Of a DNA stretch of 6,868 bases, positions 6,338 to 6,868 are shown piece by piece. Below the pieces are notes generated by a model. The model was not told the DNA's origin and made no database searches. It saw only the letters and a list, made by a program, of their open reading frames with translations. Source of the stretch: UMGS1696 sp963642885 (GTDB lineage: Bacteria > Bacillota > Clostridia > Oscillospirales > CAG-272); assembly GCA_963642885.1 (NCBI GenBank), contig CAVIJI010000067.1, forward strand, positions 1 through 6,868, written 5' to 3'. The translations under genes were made by a program, and so were the position numbers. Positions within the stretch are counted from its first letter, which is position 1. Each line of letters begins with the position of its first letter.

Positions 6338-6868
6338 TTATCCGAAATTAATTGTTTGACTTCTTCCATGGGTTGTAATAATTATACTTGATGAGTCGAG
6401 ATCTATAGTCATTTTTGGGGGACAATCGACAGAATCATATCCATCAATTGATACATTTTGCCCAACTCCATATATATCATCGGTATTTAATAAAAAGACA
6501 CTTTTATGACCATTAGCTTTTACTTTCAATGTAATAGACGGATTGCTATAGGCAATATTACCTTTACTTTTATCACTTACAAATGGAACAAACCACCAAA
6601 GTATTGTGCGGATATTATTATACCAATTAATTGTTCCAGTTATACCATTCACTGTATATTTGCTATTTAAAGGTAGTCGCTTTTTAATAATATACCCAAA
6701 TATTATAATCACTAATATAATAACCCATATCCAATCCCATATGCTGAATTTATAATCGACTTTAAGTTCTCCTTCAGCCGAACCCTCGGATCTCTGCCCT
6801 TCGTACTCGATTAACGCATTGACAGTAATTAATTTTTTACCGTCTAATTCCTTAGGATTGGGATATTC
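6338..6868 (-). CDS. C-terminal part of a single-pass membrane protein with beta-rich cytoplasmic tail (N-terminus beyond window)
   Basis: The frame is open from the window end to a TAA at 6340-6338, giving 176 residues. A GTG at 6712 lies inside the membrane helix and is not a believable start, so the gene clearly continues outside. Visible residues 1-41 are polar and strand-like (LITVNALIEYEG, EGELKVDYKF), resembling the edge of an Ig-like or other beta-sandwich domain. Residues 43-61 are a membrane helix (IWDWIWVIILVIIIFGYII), followed at once by KKR, so the C-terminal part should face the cytoplasm and the N-terminal part the outside. Residues 70-176 are rich in short strands (YTVNGITGTINW, ITLKVKANG, VFLLN, MTIDL, SIIITTHG), probably one small beta domain. 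The neighbour 23 nt downstream is the tubulin-like gene, so the two form an operon. Tubulin_2-like genes often sit beside vWA-domain membrane proteins and this may be the tail of one, but no vWA motif falls in the window. Family unassigned. Confidence 0.78.
   Translation of the reverse strand, partial: EYPNPKELDGKKLITVNALIEYEGQRSEGSAEGELKVDYKFSIWDWIWVIILVIIIFGYIIKKRLPLNSKYTVNGITGTINWYNNIRTILWWFVPFVSDKSKGNIAYSNPSITLKVKANGHKSVFLLNTDDIYGVGQNVSIDGYDSVDCPPKMTIDLDSSSIIITTHGRSQTINFG

Noticed and set aside
6338..6712. A 124-residue gene starting at a GTG at 6712
   Set aside because: The same frame is open to the window end, and the GTG falls in the middle of a membrane helix, so the gene is a truncated longer protein.

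Overview
The window looks like a piece of a low-GC Gram-positive genome, probably a Clostridia-type gut or rumen Firmicute. The signs are AT-rich sequence (about 42% GC in the conserved parts of the large gene and far lower in places), TAA at all three stops that can be seen, a strong AGGAGG ribosome-binding site and tightly packed genes on one strand. Two runs of exactly 10 Ns suggest a draft or metagenome assembly. The taxonomic call is inference, because no rRNA or marker gene is present.

Everything coding is on the minus strand, so transcription runs from high to low coordinates. In that order: (1) the C-terminal 176 residues of a protein with one membrane segment and a beta-rich, probably cytoplasmic tail (6338-6868, cut by the window end); (2) 23 nt later, a 1196-residue tubulin/FtsZ-superfamily protein of the large Tubulin_2-like type (2724-6314); (3) a 212-nt spacer rich in inverted repeats, with a three-way-junction-like fold and a plausible sigma-A promoter; (4) a protein of about 640 residues with a Rossmann-like N-terminal part, a two-helix membrane hairpin and a coiled-coil C-terminal part (564-2511), split in the raw sequence by both N runs but restored to one frame when they are closed; (5) one base later, the first 187 residues of a multi-pass membrane protein (1-562, cut by the window start), with its ribosome-binding site inside the end of the previous gene.

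The reading I favour is a membrane-associated tubulin-like system. A cytosolic GTP-binding, possibly polymer-forming protein is made together with three membrane proteins, of which at least one and probably two expose sizeable cytoplasmic domains that could anchor or sense it. Large tubulin-like proteins near membrane and vWA-type proteins have been discussed as candidate membrane-remodelling or conflict systems. The particular pairing here with the Rossmann-TM-hairpin-coiled-coil protein is not one I recognise. No plus-strand gene is supported, and no gene-free stretch exceeds 212 nt.
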